64,000 bases of DNA, taken from assembly GCA_027382625.1 (NCBI GenBank), contig JAJKFJ010021722.1, forward strand, positions 1-64,000, read 5' to 3'. The notes under the pieces were generated by a model that had not been told where the DNA came from, made no database searches, and worked only from the letters and a program-made list of their open reading frames with translations. A program made the position numbers and the translations under genes. This DNA comes from Tetmemena sp. SeJ-2015. Lineage: Eukaryota; Ciliophora; Spirotrichea; Sporadotrichida; Oxytrichidae. Of this stretch, positions 10,714 to 23,051 are shown in pieces (positions within the stretch are counted from its first letter, which is position 1; each line of letters starts with the position of its first letter).

Positions 10714-11571
10714 ATGAATTCATAAAGGAGGACGTGGAGTACATTTGAGCAATCCTTCGAAAATGGGATGGATGAAAATTTAATGAGGGTGGGTACCTCT
10801 GACTTGATTGGCAGATTTAGATCGAAGCACGACCTCTACTAGTACTTCACAGAAATATGTAACAATTATTTGATGATGATGATGCTTTTTTAGTGTGCTA
10901 CTACCTACCCCCGATTGAGGGAGTCAATAGAGACTATTTCAGAAAAATTCTCAAAGGCGAGAAGAAACTCCTAATGATGGCAGATGTGAAAATGACAAAG
11001 GTGCCAAAGTATGATGAATTGTCAGTGAAGCTCATTTTCAAAGGAATCAAAGATGACAGTGAGCTTCTTCAGTTCTTGCCAGACATGGATGAAAAATAGA
11101 AGCCCATAGACAGTACTTATTTCTTCAATGTCGTCAATACCCTCTAGCCAGACTATCCTTCTCACATAGTTAAAGCCACACAAGAAAAGAGAAACATCTC
11201 AAGCGATGGACAAGTTAAGAATGACTTCATTTTAATTTCAGACGAATGGCTCACTTAGCTTACAAGTCATCCTTTCATTTCAAGTAAGTTTATCAATCAC
11301 CCTTAAATATACTTTAGAAAAAAACGGGAGAACTCTGCAATTAATGAAGTAATCAGCAAAAATTTTCAAAGCTAAAAGGCAGAAGCCCAATCCTCCTCCC
11401 GTCACTACTTTGAAAAGATTCAAAACTAATGATGGACCTGGGTCTGCCTAAAAGCTAAACATGAATTAAAATTAATTGATGATCGACTCCTCCGCTCATA
11501 ACAACAACTCTCATGATTTTAACTAAGAAGGGATATCATAGACTATATCGAAACTTCGTTTCAACATATGA
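10714..11571 (+). CDS. Hypothetical protein, two introns
   Basis: ATG at 10714 opens MNSQRRTWSTFEQSFENG. A 35-nt intron at 10859-10893 (GTAACA...TTTTAG) joins YQYFTEI to LCYYLPPIEGVNRDYF in frame. A second likely intron (about 11285-11318, GTAAGT...TTTAG) joins THPFIS-type sequence to KKNGRTLQLMKQSAK and keeps the frame open to TGA at 11569-11571. About 260 aa, with conserved-looking blocks GRFRSKHDLYQYFTE and RDYFRKILKGEKKLLMMADV, and a basic C-terminus (KAKRQKPNPPPVTTLKRF). No family recognised. Its 3' end lies 18 bp from the 3' end of the convergent transposase gene. Confidence 0.65.
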
Positions 11572-11588
11572 TTAAGTTAATTAGCTCA

Positions 11589-12659
11589 TTAAAAAATTAA
11601 ACCTAACTTCTTCATCTTATTCAAACAAAGCTCTCGAACTTTTTCATTATCGATACTTGCAAATGATTGCTGAATTAGTTTTCTTGGGTTTATCTTTTCA
11701 TTTACTAGAGATGCTCTCATCTTCAATCTCTTGTACGAGTTTTTTAAAAGAGAGAAGAAGTTTTCTATAGGATTATATTGAGGAGAATAAGGAGGAGTAA
11801 ATATTAACTCTATCGAGAGTTCTCTACAAAGTGATTTAATCCTTTTGCTATGATGGACTCTCAAGTTATCTAGGACTATTGCTAGGTTTTAATATTTGAA
11901 GACGTCCTTGATGCCGAGAATATAGTCAAAAAATTTATCAGTGTCTATTGATTTAGCGTGGATGTAATAAAGTTCAACACCTCGAGATAATGAAATTCCA
12001 CAAATCACCGCCAGGCTTTCTTAATTTTGTAGCTTGTCTTAGATTTCTATATTAGAATTTCTATTGCTATAGTCGAGCTTTAGTCTTGTTGATATAGTGA
12101 ACATAACTTCATCTAGGAACAATAATTCTCTGCGGCTGTTAATAGATTCTTGGATTGCCTGTAGCATTTATTGCTCTAGTATTGAAACTTTCTCTTTCTA
12201 TTTCGGAGTTTAGTATTTGAGAGTAACAATAGTCTTTCTTTTAATATGATTCCTTTTGTAGACTGCTCTTAGTTAAGAAGGGGAGATAAATTGGTTAGGG
12301 AATTTGCGATGAAACATGATGCACCTATCAAGAAGAGTCATGCCAGCCTATTAAATTAATGTGTCTTGCGAGATCATAAACTCTAATTGCTCTAACGAAA
12401 ATGATGGGTTCCTTATTATTAAGTGTTGTTCTTAATAGATTTTCTTCCTTTGTGTTTTTGCTTCTATGCATAGCATTCTTACTATCCTTGGATTGAAACC
12501 TGTTAGCTTACTAATTGATGAGTAGCTAATGTATATTAAGCTCTCATTAGATGGAGTTAATGTTTTGTAGCGGAGAAGTATAATCATTTCCTCAACGCTT
12601 CTCACTTCTTAGATTAATTTATTATCCAAAGTTGTTAGCTTGCATCCCCCTTCATCCAT
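11589..12659 (-). CDS. DD34E transposase, IS630/Tc1/mariner superfamily, intact ORF
   Basis: I translated all 356 codons from ATG 12659 to TAA at 11589. No frameshift and no TGA occur, and several internal TAA/TAG codons are read as glutamine. The terminal TAA would therefore also be glutamine in the ciliate code, with TGA somewhat downstream. A probable HTH N-terminal part (SISKLTGFNPRIVRMLCIEA; MTLLDRCIMFHRKFPNQF) precedes the DDE domain: first Asp in ELLFLDEVMF, second in LAIVLDNLRVHHSKR, and Glu in PPYSPQYNPIENFFSLLK. There are 34 residues between D2 and E. This fits the superfamily that includes TBE, Tec and Tc1 elements. No convincing TIRs were found on either side, so it could be a decayed element or a domesticated transposase. 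Confidence 0.88.
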
Positions 12660-13111
12660 CTCTAAAACAAAAGTCAGTTTTAAATGCAGAGTTGACAAGA
12701 ATAGAAATGAAAGAATCATGAAAACGAAGGATTTATAAATAATTTGAAGTCAGAATTAAGCTATTAAAGCTATGATGTTTCCTTAAAAGTTAAATTTTGA
12801 TAAGACTTAAGAATGGTAAGATGCCAAAAAGGTAAAGTTTAAGGATTGAAGTGATATTAAAGAAAAATGTTTTTAAAAAATTATAGTTAAAGTAGTTTGT
12901 ATTATAAATCTCTAAAGAGTAAGAAGAAATGTTTTAGATTTATATTAAGGATAAATGATTATAATGAAATATTAAAAGTTAGGTTTAGGGGTTTTGCTTA
13001 CTTTGAAGATAATCATCTCCGAGCGGAATTTCCGCGCGATCAATTTAAGGATTCTATAAGTATAATGATCTAAAATGATAAATAATCTTAGATCTCCAAC
13101 AATATTATCTC
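12660..13111. other. AT-rich non-coding stretch
   Basis: No gene seen. It contains a short GC palindrome, GCGGAATTTCCGC, at about 13022-13034, and GGGGTTTTG at about 12988, too short to call a telomeric end. Confidence 0.4.
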
Positions 13112-13330
13112 TTATTGCTGATTAAATAATAGGAAGTAATTATTGATGCCGCTTGTTACGACAACATCTTTTGAAGTTCGTGCTAATGTTTCAATTTTTA
13201 CTTCTTTGGCTTTTCCGTTATTGGCAATATAAACTACTTTTCCATCCTGAATTGGCACAACCGCTTCTGTTGGAATTTTATATGTCAATCCTGTTAAATT
13301 ATCGATATTATTTAAAGTGGCTAATGACAA
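13112..13330 (-). pseudogene. Bacterial-type RND efflux periplasmic adaptor (MFP/HlyD family) fragment
   Basis: The minus strand encodes about 72 aa without internal stops. The core, LTYKIPTEAVVPIQDGKVVY then IANNGKAKEVKIETLARTSK and DVVVTSGI, resembles the membrane-proximal C-terminal domain of RND efflux adaptor subunits of Bacteroidetes. In those proteins the sequence ipteAvvpiqdG.kvfv..nGkakev is followed by a repeat about a GL.aGD motif. The match stops within a few codons of both ends, and AT-rich ciliate DNA flanks it. The ORF uses no TAR-glutamine codons before its stop. It is a fragment of a normally 350-400 aa protein, so no function is expected. A transferred fragment or an assembly chimera are both possible. 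Confidence 0.6.
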
Positions 13331-13850
13331 TGCCTTATTTATATAGAGATTAAATTTGACAAGCGAGAGTTACTTATATGATTAGAAATAATATGCTTTG
13401 GCTGAATAGAATTTGAATTTTGTATTTGAAATAAGAGGCTATGAATTGATAAATGGGAAAAGATATATTAAAGAACATAATTTTAAGATATAATTATGAA
13501 ATGTATTCACAAAATAGGATTCTTAGGTTTCTTACATTTTTATGGAAGTCTTGGAGATTGGGTTTCTACTTTCATGCTGTGTGAGTCTTGCTAATTTATG
13601 TTTTAAATATCAAATTATAAATTACTAATTGAGTAATATTAAGATCGAGCTAGAATTGATTAAACTTTTCATTACCCTTCAAATTCTCTCTATTTTTACT
13701 AATTGTAAGAAGCTAAAAGGATTGCGAGGAGTTTCTTGCAGCATTTAGAAACTAGCTCCATAAATTTAGGTATTCATATGTGTTTGAGGTAGATGGCCAT
13801 TATTCAGTGTCTAAGCAGGAGTAATGAATCCCATGGGAGATATCAATGTA
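13331..13850. other. AT-rich non-coding stretch
   Basis: No gene, repeat or RNA recognised between the bacterial-type fragment and the 3' end of the homeodomain gene. Confidence 0.4.
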
Positions 13851-15242
13851 TTGAATTTAATAGAGTTCTACTTTTGCATTTTTTCAATCTAAATAAGAAT
13901 GAAAGCATTTAGGGTTGACGCACTTGCTTTGGAGTTTCTTCAACTTCATCATCCTCGTTAAAGGGCAACTCATCAAATAAACTTTGAGCTGCTGCTTTCA
14001 TGATGACCTTGTTTTAATTAGAGGGAATCAATAGGATTCTTAAATTTAGAATTATATAGAAAGATAAATCACTTGCTGTTGTAACCTCATATGATCCCCC
14101 TGCTTGAAGTGTATTTATTGAGAGATCATCATTCTCTCTTGAATAGGTGTTTGTCTTTGTGGAGTGAACAGCAGGTTTAGTCCATGGCTATTAGCAAAAG
14201 GCTTTTCATTTACATCGCTTGCTCTAGGCTTTAGCATAAGGCCAAGAGGTGTATTTCTATTAGAATGGTTGAGAATTAACAAATCTGCTCTTCCAATTGA
14301 GAATGCCATTAATCATTTAAAAACATTTATGCCTAGTTGAACTCTTATCTCTAGCCATTGAATTCCAAAGTCTTTTTAATGAGAGGCTGTTTAATATCTA
14401 TTATAATTCTGACGGTATTTCGATTATCGAGCTCTTAAGGTTTAAACTGTGCTTCTTTTAAGTTGAACTTTTTGGAGATTATGATGGCAAAATAGTTTCT
14501 GGAATGATACAGAAGTTGGGATTTATAGGCTTTGCTATCTAGCGCCTTGATTAACCATCAGGCGACTTTTTGGCTATGATAGCTCTCGCTTTAGCTTCAA
14601 TATCTTTGATACAATTATCTGTTTCATTTCTCCTTTTGTCAACCATGTCTTGGAGTAGCCTCCAAATTCATCATCATCTTATACAAGCATCCCTAAACTT
14701 GCTTACTCACCTAGATGAGAAAGCTTTTTTCTTTTCTAGGCTTAATCCCAACTCCATTTATAAACTTGCTGTTCGCTGAGTCCTATCTCTATTTCCATTT
14801 AAGAGGCGGATAATTAAGTTTTCTCATAAGCGATATGTAGCGCCTTTATCTGATCTCTATTTTTCCTTACTCTTTTCAAATTTTAAGAGTTAGAATTATC
14901 CTCTCCATCAAAAGAGTCATCGCTGTATGAGATGAACAAATTTTAATCTTTAAAATGTCATTCAATTCAAAATCATCATACCTCTGAGCTTTTCTTTATT
15001 AAGCTTTAGCTTGAGCTAGAAGCTTGTTTATGGCCCGATGTTAAGATTCAAAATCCAATGTTCTTTTAATATTTTTCTTCTGCTTTAACTTTTTTTGCCT
15101 CTTTTTCATGGAAAATCTCTTGCTCTGTGTAGTAAGCAGAGCTTTTTGAATATCTTATTCTTAGACTGTCTTTGCTTTGGGAATTGTTTTTGTCTTCTTT
15201 ATGTTACATCTACTAAATCATGTTGCTGCTGTCTTGGCTCAT
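13851..15242 (-). CDS. Homeodomain protein (germline copy, interrupted)
   Basis: A candidate start is ATG at 15242 (MSQDSSNMIQQMQHKEDKNN). The homeodomain lies at about 14890-14735: an N-terminal arm NLKRVRKNRDQIKALHIAYE, then KTQLSASQMEIEIGLSEQQ and recognition helix QVYKWSWDQAQKRKK. The QV.KW.WDQ helix is of the kind seen in homeobox transcription factors; Trp and Asp-Gln sit where WFxN is usual. Downstream, MVDKRRNETDNCIKDIEAKA and SSIIEIPSELQQILNSLSLK lead into the MAFSIGRADLLILNHSNR block at 14309-14115. A last acidic exon (MKAAAQSLFDELPFNEDDEV) ends near TGA 13851. The frame changes several times, so IES or introns intervene. Product inferred: DNA-binding regulator. Confidence 0.65.
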
Positions 15243-15349
15243 TTTTATGCACGTATTTAGCTTATTTTAGAGATATATTTAAAATAATAATTGGATCTTA
15301 AAAGAAATGCTTGCTTAAATAGCGAGGAGTGTATTAATTTTGCTATTCT

Positions 15350-16419
15350 CTGCAATTTAAAAGCAAAACTATCAGAATTAATGAGAAAAGACTTTCAATT
15401 TTATCTTTATTTCATCTGCCACCATTTATGTCGTTATAGACAAATTTCTTGAAATTTAGAGAATGAGAGGCTGTGCTTGTCTTACAAAATCATGTAAATT
15501 TTCCTCTGCTATAAGTTCTTCCCTTCTGAAAGGAGTGTCCATGCTACTTTCTGACTTTCTTTGATTCAAATCAGTTACTGAGATCTCTCTCATCTCTGAG
15601 GGCAACTGCTCTCCCAGACTTGGAGTGAGCTACTTTTTCTCACTCTTAATCTCTTCTAAGCTACTAGTCTATTTTTTAAGCTGAGGTTTTGCAGAGCTAA
15701 AGCTTTATCTTGAATGATCATTTTCATCCCCTCTAGTTGAATTCATAGAGAACGAGTTCAGAGCTTCTATTTTCTGTTACTGATGAGGATTACCTACGTT
15801 TGAGACTTGTTTGATAAGAGTCAGAAGCGGCTTGGAAATGTCGTTTAGAATAATGGGTCTTGAAGAAGAGAGCAAGCTCAAATTAGGCTGTTTGTAGTTA
15901 ACAATTGGTTGATTAGCATTCCCAAGGATCTAAGGTTACTTCTAGTTTTTGTTATCAGAATTTATCGAGCTAAAATATATGGAAGGAATTATCCTATACT
16001 CTTTTACCTTCAATATCTAAGCCAATAAGAGTAGAAATGCTATCTATTCCATCGAAATCCTCGCTGATTTTCCTCTCAGCAGCTGAGGACATCCCTCCTT
16101 TCATAAATAGATAGAGTAAGAGAGACACAAATTCATCGGTGTTATTTTATTGTCTTAGCATCCTTCTCAAATTTAAAAGTTTTAAATGAGGCCTAGGGAC
16201 TTTGCCAATCTGTTTTGATCTTCCTTGGTCCAGTTACCTCCAGTTTTCTCACTATAAATTACTAATGAGATGATATCGCTAGATTCAACATCATCATTTG
16301 ATTGTAGAAATTTTTTGAGTCTCATAAATGAACTATTTCGCTACTTATTTAATAGCAGAGCTTAAAGTTGCTGATCAGAACTTAGACTGTCAAAAATATT
16401 CCTTGAAGAAATTGAACAT
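15350..16419 (-). CDS. Hypothetical Ser/Gln-rich protein
   Basis: The candidate start ATG at 16419 lies only 28 bp from the divergent kelch gene start. Coding blocks include FMRLKKFLQSNDDVESSDII, GGNWTKEDQNRLAKSLGLI (faintly SANT-like), DEFVSLLLYLFMKGGMSSAA, ISEDFDGIDSISTLIGLDIE, and a Ser/Lys/Gln-rich tail (SLEEIKSEKKQLTPSLGEQL; REISVTDLNQRKSESSMDTP). The frame is broken by at least two AT-rich inserts. It may be a separate gene or the 5' part of the homeodomain gene. Not recognised. Confidence 0.45.
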
Positions 16420-16446
16420 AAAATTATAGATTAAAGTATTTTCAAA

Positions 16447-19400
16447 ATGAAGAATTGTCAATCCTTATGGCTTGAAGTCTCTATCATTACCTTAGTTGGA
16501 TTATTTTTATATTCGTAATCTGCCTCTTGGGAAAGAAGGCTGCACTCAGTTTATGATATTGTAAGCATCTATAGTTGACGCGCTCATATCAAAACTTTAT
16601 AGAAACCATATTATACATGTGATGCTACAAACAATACCTGCACAAATTTCACAAGCCTCCCACTTCCAGACAAGGACATGTTGCAATTTACTATAATACT
16701 GCAAATCCTTTTAAAAATAAACAGTTTTCAATAAGTATTTAAATTTATCAAAATCAGAGTCAGTGCTATGCCTATATAGAAGAAGAGTACATGGATTAAT
16801 TGTTCATTTTTAGCATTTAGTTGTAAACTAAAATAAAATATTTTATCTGAGATTAAATTTATCACCTCGATTTATTGAAGGACTCGATACCTGTGAACCT
16901 TGTTAGCCTGATCAGCAAATGCCGCTGTTCTATTACGGTCGAAGGATGCAAAAGGAAAAGTCATGGTACTCACCTGAGACAGATTTTACAAAATGTCCTG
17001 GCACTTGCTGTCCAACGGATAGTCTAGACTGTAAGAAGAGACTAGATAATAGTTGTTATTTTAAATACTGGCTACCCTTATATCATGGAGACGTAAATGA
17101 TGCTAGTGTTTGGAGGGATCACCTACAGAAATATCTCGTTTCCAGTTAATAACACCTTTGTGTTTGACTACTGCGAAAGTAAGTAAATGAAATCCAATAA
17201 TTTCGAGTATATGCCAGTGCATAGTCTTAAATTTTCTTAGAATATGAAACTTATGCTATAAATGGGACTTTAAACGATTCACTTAAATCATGCGGTGAGC
17301 AGCTGCTGAATGATATGTGGAGATACGATTTGCTAAATGATCTTTGGACTCCAATCAAATATGACTACGATCATACATAGCAAACTTCAATATAAGTAAA
17401 GTATTTTGTCATTGTAATCGCTTTATAGGCCCCATCCACGAGGTTTGGGCATGCAGGCGTTTATATAGAGCTTGATGATCCATATTCTATTTTGGATAAG
17501 CAATATTTTTGTCGAATTATTTGAAATATAATTTGAAATAGGTTTACTACTAATAACACCATGCTAAGAAGAAAGTACTTGTATATATTTGGAGGCTTTT
17601 CGTTCGACTGTACGAGCGCTTGTAATGACACTTGGCGCTATGAAATATGTAAAAGCTAAAGTCTATTGCTTAATATATTCATAGCTTTTGGGCCGTATGC
17701 ATTTTACCCGCAAACATCTTCTACGTCCACTTGGACAAAGGCTGGAAATTATTGGTAAGAAACTTCGAATTTGTAAATAAATCATACTAGGAAATTGATG
17801 ACAGTGGCAGGAGCCTAATACTCCAGGTAAGAGATGGAGACACAATATGGTTGCTTATCAAAAGTTCGTTGACTAGTACAATCCTCAAAATCTAATAACA
17901 AGATTTAGAATGATTTATTTACTTAAAATTAAATGCTGAGGAAGTTCAATTACTATATATGTTTGGTGGTGAGTAAAGGCTTTCATTATATAATTTGAGC
18001 TTTTAGGAATCAGGACACTTGATAATTTACAAAAAGAGGCTTATGGTAAGACGAAATACTCCCTTTAAGATATTTTTAGACACGGCCACTGGTTATCAAT
18101 ACAAGCAGGATATGTGGACATATAACTTGATTTCAAATCAGTGGACTTAAGTTGAGCAATATAAATATTTTTTGAAATATGGAACCTCTTAAGTCACCAG
18201 ACATGTAATAGAATTAATTTAAAATACAAATCTGAGTAATAAAATCGACTGTAGATTTATCTGTGGAATGGGACACTAATTTAGCAAAGCATCTAAACTG
18301 ATGAAGTAATAGAAGACGATAGAAGTATTGGCACAGATGTGGTAACGAAACAAGCAATCAATGCCAATGATTAAAGCAGCGTGGGAATCTAAATTCCTTC
18401 TCCAAGGGGTTCATTCGCAATGACTTTATTCCATTTTTAAATAGAATAATTTTTAATTCATTCAAAGTAAAAATACTATTAGAAAAATAACTTTAATTAT
18501 AAATTAAAATAGGTCTTTCCCAAACTTTGTATCTATTCCATTTCAACCAGATTTTTATTTAAGTATGTTTTATTTTTTGTTGAAATGCTTAAATGATTTT
18601 CAAAAATCTTTTTACGAAAATAATTATGAACTGAATTTAAAATTAATTTTGAAATAATAGTAGGAAATCCTTTGGAGTACATTATGATATTTGGAGGCTC
18701 AACTTATGAAAATATAACATCTATATCAGCAGATACTGTGAGTTATTCCCTTACTTTAACACTACGCTTAGGTTTTGAAAAAGACGCTGAATGATATGTG
18801 GGTCTACTATGTCAAGACAAGTACATGGAGTTAAGTATTTCCAAACTCAGTCACAAATCCAGAGGCAAGAGAGTTAGCAACACTCGTTACTGTGAAGGCA
18901 GATAGACTTGTGCTTTTGTATGGAGGATAGTGGGGTGAAAAGTTATACAAAGATGTGTGGTAGTATAACTTAAACACCAACATGTGGGCAGTACTCACTG
19001 TGATAGATAATAATGTAGATCTCTATAAAAATTGCTCAACTTGCAATCAATGCTAGCACTGTGATTGGAAAGTCTTTAAGAGAATTACCTGCACTGACTG
19101 CCTTAACTGCACCTCTACATCTGGAAGTCTGACTGAATATACAAATCTTAATTGCCCATACTGCGCTAACTGCGTAAGTGGACGTTACTCTGACTGTGTT
19201 AATTGTTCTGGCTGCAATTCGTGCATTAATTCGACTGCACCAGCGGCACCTGCTGGCTATAAGGCTCATGCTTTTGTAGCTGCCTCTTCTGGAGTTATGA
19301 TTTATGGAGGAGCGATCTGGCAATAGTCTGATGTCTCTGCTACAGATTCCATTTAGAGTTCAATCGAAAAGTATTCAGACCTTTGCAGCGACGTTCTTCA

Positions 19401-22400
19401 GCAGAGGACTTTAATAATGCAAGCTGAGGCTGAGGTGACAGGTACTACTTACCCTGAACTCACTATTGATGATATGGGAACAGAAAGGTGGTATCTTCAA
19501 TGGATCCAAACCAACAATTAAAAGATTTAAATGATCTTATGCTAATAATAATTATGCTATTGTTATAAATGTTTGCTTCAACACAAAAGTATATCCTCCT
19601 TTTCCCAAAACGATCAGACATATTACCTATTAAATTTTAGTTTACCTATGGTTAAGGTAAGATAATTACTAACTAGCATTCTTCATCTATAGATGTTTTC
19701 TTCTTATCTACTTCTGCTTGCTACAAAAACTGTAGTGGAGATGGACTTTGCTCGTTAGGAAGATGCACTTGCAAGAATGGCCTTCACAGTGCAGGATGTG
19801 AGTTGAAAAACTGCCCCAATTCTCTCTGTTTTGTAGATATTGATACAATTGATCCTTAAGTTTGCTATCATTGTAGCGCCAATGGTGTATGCAACAATGG
19901 AACCATCTATAATTTAAATTATTTATAATATAAACTTGTCAGTGCAATCAAAATTAATAAAAAGCACAAACTCATAATCAAAGAAACAAAAGATTATAAA
20001 ATAAGAATACTTTAAATACAATTTAAAATTTGCCTTAAAATAAGAATTAATTTCTAGTGAAAGACAATTTCTTCGGGAGTGATTGCAGTTTAGTTGGTTG
20101 CATAAATAACTGCTCAAACACTGCCACTGAAACGTACGGAGATTGCATTTAAGATTTCCCCATGGGCTATTGTAGATGCTATGAGTGGCTAAAAAGAGGA
20201 GGAGACGATTGTAATAATTACCTTATTTTTTGTAAAGCAATATATTTATAGATTTAACTCATAAATTGCTATTTTTTGAATGATTGTAGTACAGTATTCT
20301 GTTTGAACGATTGCTCAGGTCATGGAACTTGTAAGAACGGAGAGTGTAAGTGCAACAATAATTATTTTGGAGTAGATTGCAGCGTAATTGTAGTCACTGT
20401 TCTGACTGCAGCGACTTTAAATCTGTTGGAATATTATTGCTAGCACTATCTTTGCTTTTGTCTTATGATTTAATTTGAGCTATTTCCCCAATTCTCTTAA
20501 TTTCTATTGGTCATCATAATATGATTTATATAATATTTTTTTATAGATTTTGTAATGGTTTTTTTGGGTATTAATTTTATAATTACCAAAATGATAGCAA
20601 AATTATCAGGAGCTTAAAATAAACTGTTTTTCATAGCAATAATTTTAACTTTTTCACTTGGAATATTTTCCAGACAGGCAAAGCTAAACTTGCAGAAAGT
20701 ATCTGATGAATTGGAAGTACCGTATTTTAATGGAGCACAGAACATATAAGGAAAATAAATCTCAAGCCATTATAAAATAGCTTTAGTTTATTTTTATTGT
20801 TTGCCATTTCTATTTTACTTTAAATGTAAGCGTTCACTCATATTTGACTAAAAATCTTGTAAAAATTAATTTTTTTTGTTTTAGCATAGTTAAAGCCAGA
20901 CTGTTTCGGGAATACTTTGTGAAGCCATTTCTTATGAATAGTTCTACTAAAACTGCTATTCTCAGAATCAAACTGCAGAATGGATTATTCTAAGCTTATA
21001 TGAGATAGAGGCCTCAAATATATTGCTCTATAAGTTATTTCCACACAAAGTAGAAGTTATAATTAGAATATAATTATTTTTTCTACTAAGCTTTGATATT
21101 CATTACAGACACACAGATTGAGGCAGAAGGCTAAATTTTGAAACCAGTAAGCGATTATGATGTCTCTAATTAAACTATAGCAACTAATATCGACAATATC
21201 GTATGGATAATACGCTAATTTATTGACAGTTCTTAGTTACATGCCTTCCGATATGTGGGCATAAGTTTCTTTGATCCATACTTATGAGGTTGAATGTGAA
21301 AGTTTGAGTCCCTCTTGCAAGTTAACTATACCCTGCCTTACGTAATGACCGCTAGTTTATTCATAGTCTGGAGCTTTTTAATTTTTGGAAAATACGAGTA
21401 CGAAAACAACACCTTGTAAAAGTGCTTGTCTATACTTCCAGTGTTCTAGTTACTAAGGATATCTATCTATATTGCCTACCTTTTGGATTGCCCTTTTGAA
21501 GATGCTCTTACACGAAGCACATTAGTTTATTCTGATAACTCTTGCTACTTTTTATCATTCTATACTTATGACTATCCTCATAATCTTCTGCTAAGGATGG
21601 GTGCTGTTGAGGTCCTTATCTCACTCGTATACAAGCGACCGGAGTAGCTCTAATACTCGGAGCAGTCTATCTAATTTACAGTGGCTACTTTATAATGCAG
21701 AGTGAATAGGATAATTAGATGCTTCTCAATACTATGATAAATGTACTCGAACTCTATCTTGGCTATTTCATTACAAAGAATAACTTAGAAAATATTGAAA
21801 AAATTCAGACTCTTATAGTTAGGCTTACTTTAGGCATTCAATAAGGGGAGGAGTATTCTTCGGTTATTACTAATTTGCGTATTAAACTCAGTATCTACCT
21901 AGAGGTTCAACATTTTAGTTGTCTCATATTTAATTAGCTTTATAAATAATGAGTGGTATTTCTTGTATGAACTAACTTATAATGGGTTGCTCGAATACAT
22001 TAAATACTTCAGAGGTTCGAGTGAGGAACTTAATACTCTTAACATCCTACTTTAATTCTACTTTCATATGCTATTCACTGCTGCTATAATGATCAACTTT
22101 CGTCCAAGAAAGTGGTCAAATTATTATTGTTTAAATAAAAATTATAATTAATTATAAATAAGGATATATTTTAAAAATTTGTTTAATAATTATAATAAAA
22201 TTAATTAATCTCCTTCTGCAATTATTTCTAAACCAATATATGTGATTTTAACCTTTAATCATTCTCTTCTATGTATTTTAAAGAAAATAAGTTAATTTAT
22301 ACAAATTTAATTAATCCTAATTATTAAATTAGAAAGTTAAAATTCAGGACCACACGTAACCCCCTACTTTATCTCTACTTTCTATGTTTTCACTGCTGGG

Positions 22401-23051
22401 TATATGATCTAACTTATCGTCCAAGAAGAGGAGCCTGGAATTTCTTCATTCGAGATAAATCAAAAATGATTGGTTAATTCAATTATAGTAAGGAGAATTA
22501 TTCAAACATCATCATGCAGTTGAACAGCGTAAGCCAATCCTAGAGATAAAATTTACATCGTTAAGATCCTCTGTAATTATTTCGGCATTAGTGTATTTTA
22601 TATTGTATATTCTCTTCTTATCATTTAAAAAAATAAGATGAGTGTACAATTTAATTAATCCTAATTTGTATTTGTTTAAAAGTGCGTCAAATATCTTGAG
22701 TCAGCTTCTATTAATGCTGGGTTATAAATTCCATTAATTTAAATTATATACACTATTGAATTATTCATTAGCCTATTTTTACTTAACTCTTTGATTTAAT
22801 CTATTTAATTTGTGAATTGAATTATTTTTCTAACTATTTTGCCCTCTTTATTAAATTTTAATTATGAAGTTGACTTTGAAAATATTCGTGAGCTTCTTGA
22901 AGGATTGAATCCGTTTGAGAGAACTGCTTTTGCCTTGAGACTAAATTCAGCTGGAGAATAATCAAATATAATTTATTTTAATTATATGTGCTTTATTAAG
23001 AAGCCTTAGAAATAGGTTATTGCCTCCTATCTATAAGGCTAAAATTTATGA
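16447..23051 (+). CDS. Kelch-repeat/EGF-like secreted-ectodomain protein with C-terminal multi-TM domain
   Basis: ATG 16447 starts MKNCQSLWLEVSIITLVGLF, a signal-peptide-like N-terminus. Kelch blades follow, including PTSRQGHVAIYY, YLYIFGGFSF, APSTRFGHAGVYIEL, EYIMIFGGSTYENI, LNDMWVYYVKTSTWSQV, RLVLLYGGQWGEKLYKDVW and GVMIYGGAIW. A Cys-rich segment at about 19030-19230 (CSTCNQCQHCDW; CPYCANCVSGRYSDCVNC) and EGF-like modules at about 19720-20390 (CSGDGLCSLGRCTCKNG; CSGHGTCKNGECKCNNNYFG) follow. From about 20600 to 22130 there are several hydrophobic segments (LPTFWIALLKMLLHEAHQFI, LITLATFYHSILMTILIIFC, FTAAIMINFRPRKW) consistent with a 7-TM domain. The tail NIRELLEGLNPFERTAFALR ends at TGA 23049-23051. 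Introns of about 33-35 nt are seen (for example 17397-17429). It is receptor-like by architecture; ligand and signalling are unknown. Confidence 0.68.
22020..22670 (+). repeat. Diverged tandem duplication of about 320 bp (exon/MDS plus following non-coding DNA)
   Basis: Unit 1 (about 22020-22322) and unit 2 (about 22345-22668) align from TACTTT..TTCACTGCTG..ATGATC..CGTCCAAGAA to the common end CAATTTAATTAATCCTAATT (diverged as ACAAATTTAATTAATCC in unit 1). Unit 1 encodes FTAAIMINFRPRKW in frame. Unit 2 reads FTAGYMI, then needs a frameshift to reach YRPRRGAW, so it looks like a decayed copy. Confidence 0.6.

Noticed and set aside
11589..12985. Possible terminal repeats AAACCTAACTT near 11605 and its complement near 12975 around the transposase
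   Set aside because: One copy lies inside the coding end of the transposase and the match is only about 11 nt; it is probably chance.
12985..12996. GGGGTTTTG as a second TBE end
   Set aside because: Only one telomeric repeat, no partner end and no other TBE ORF nearby.
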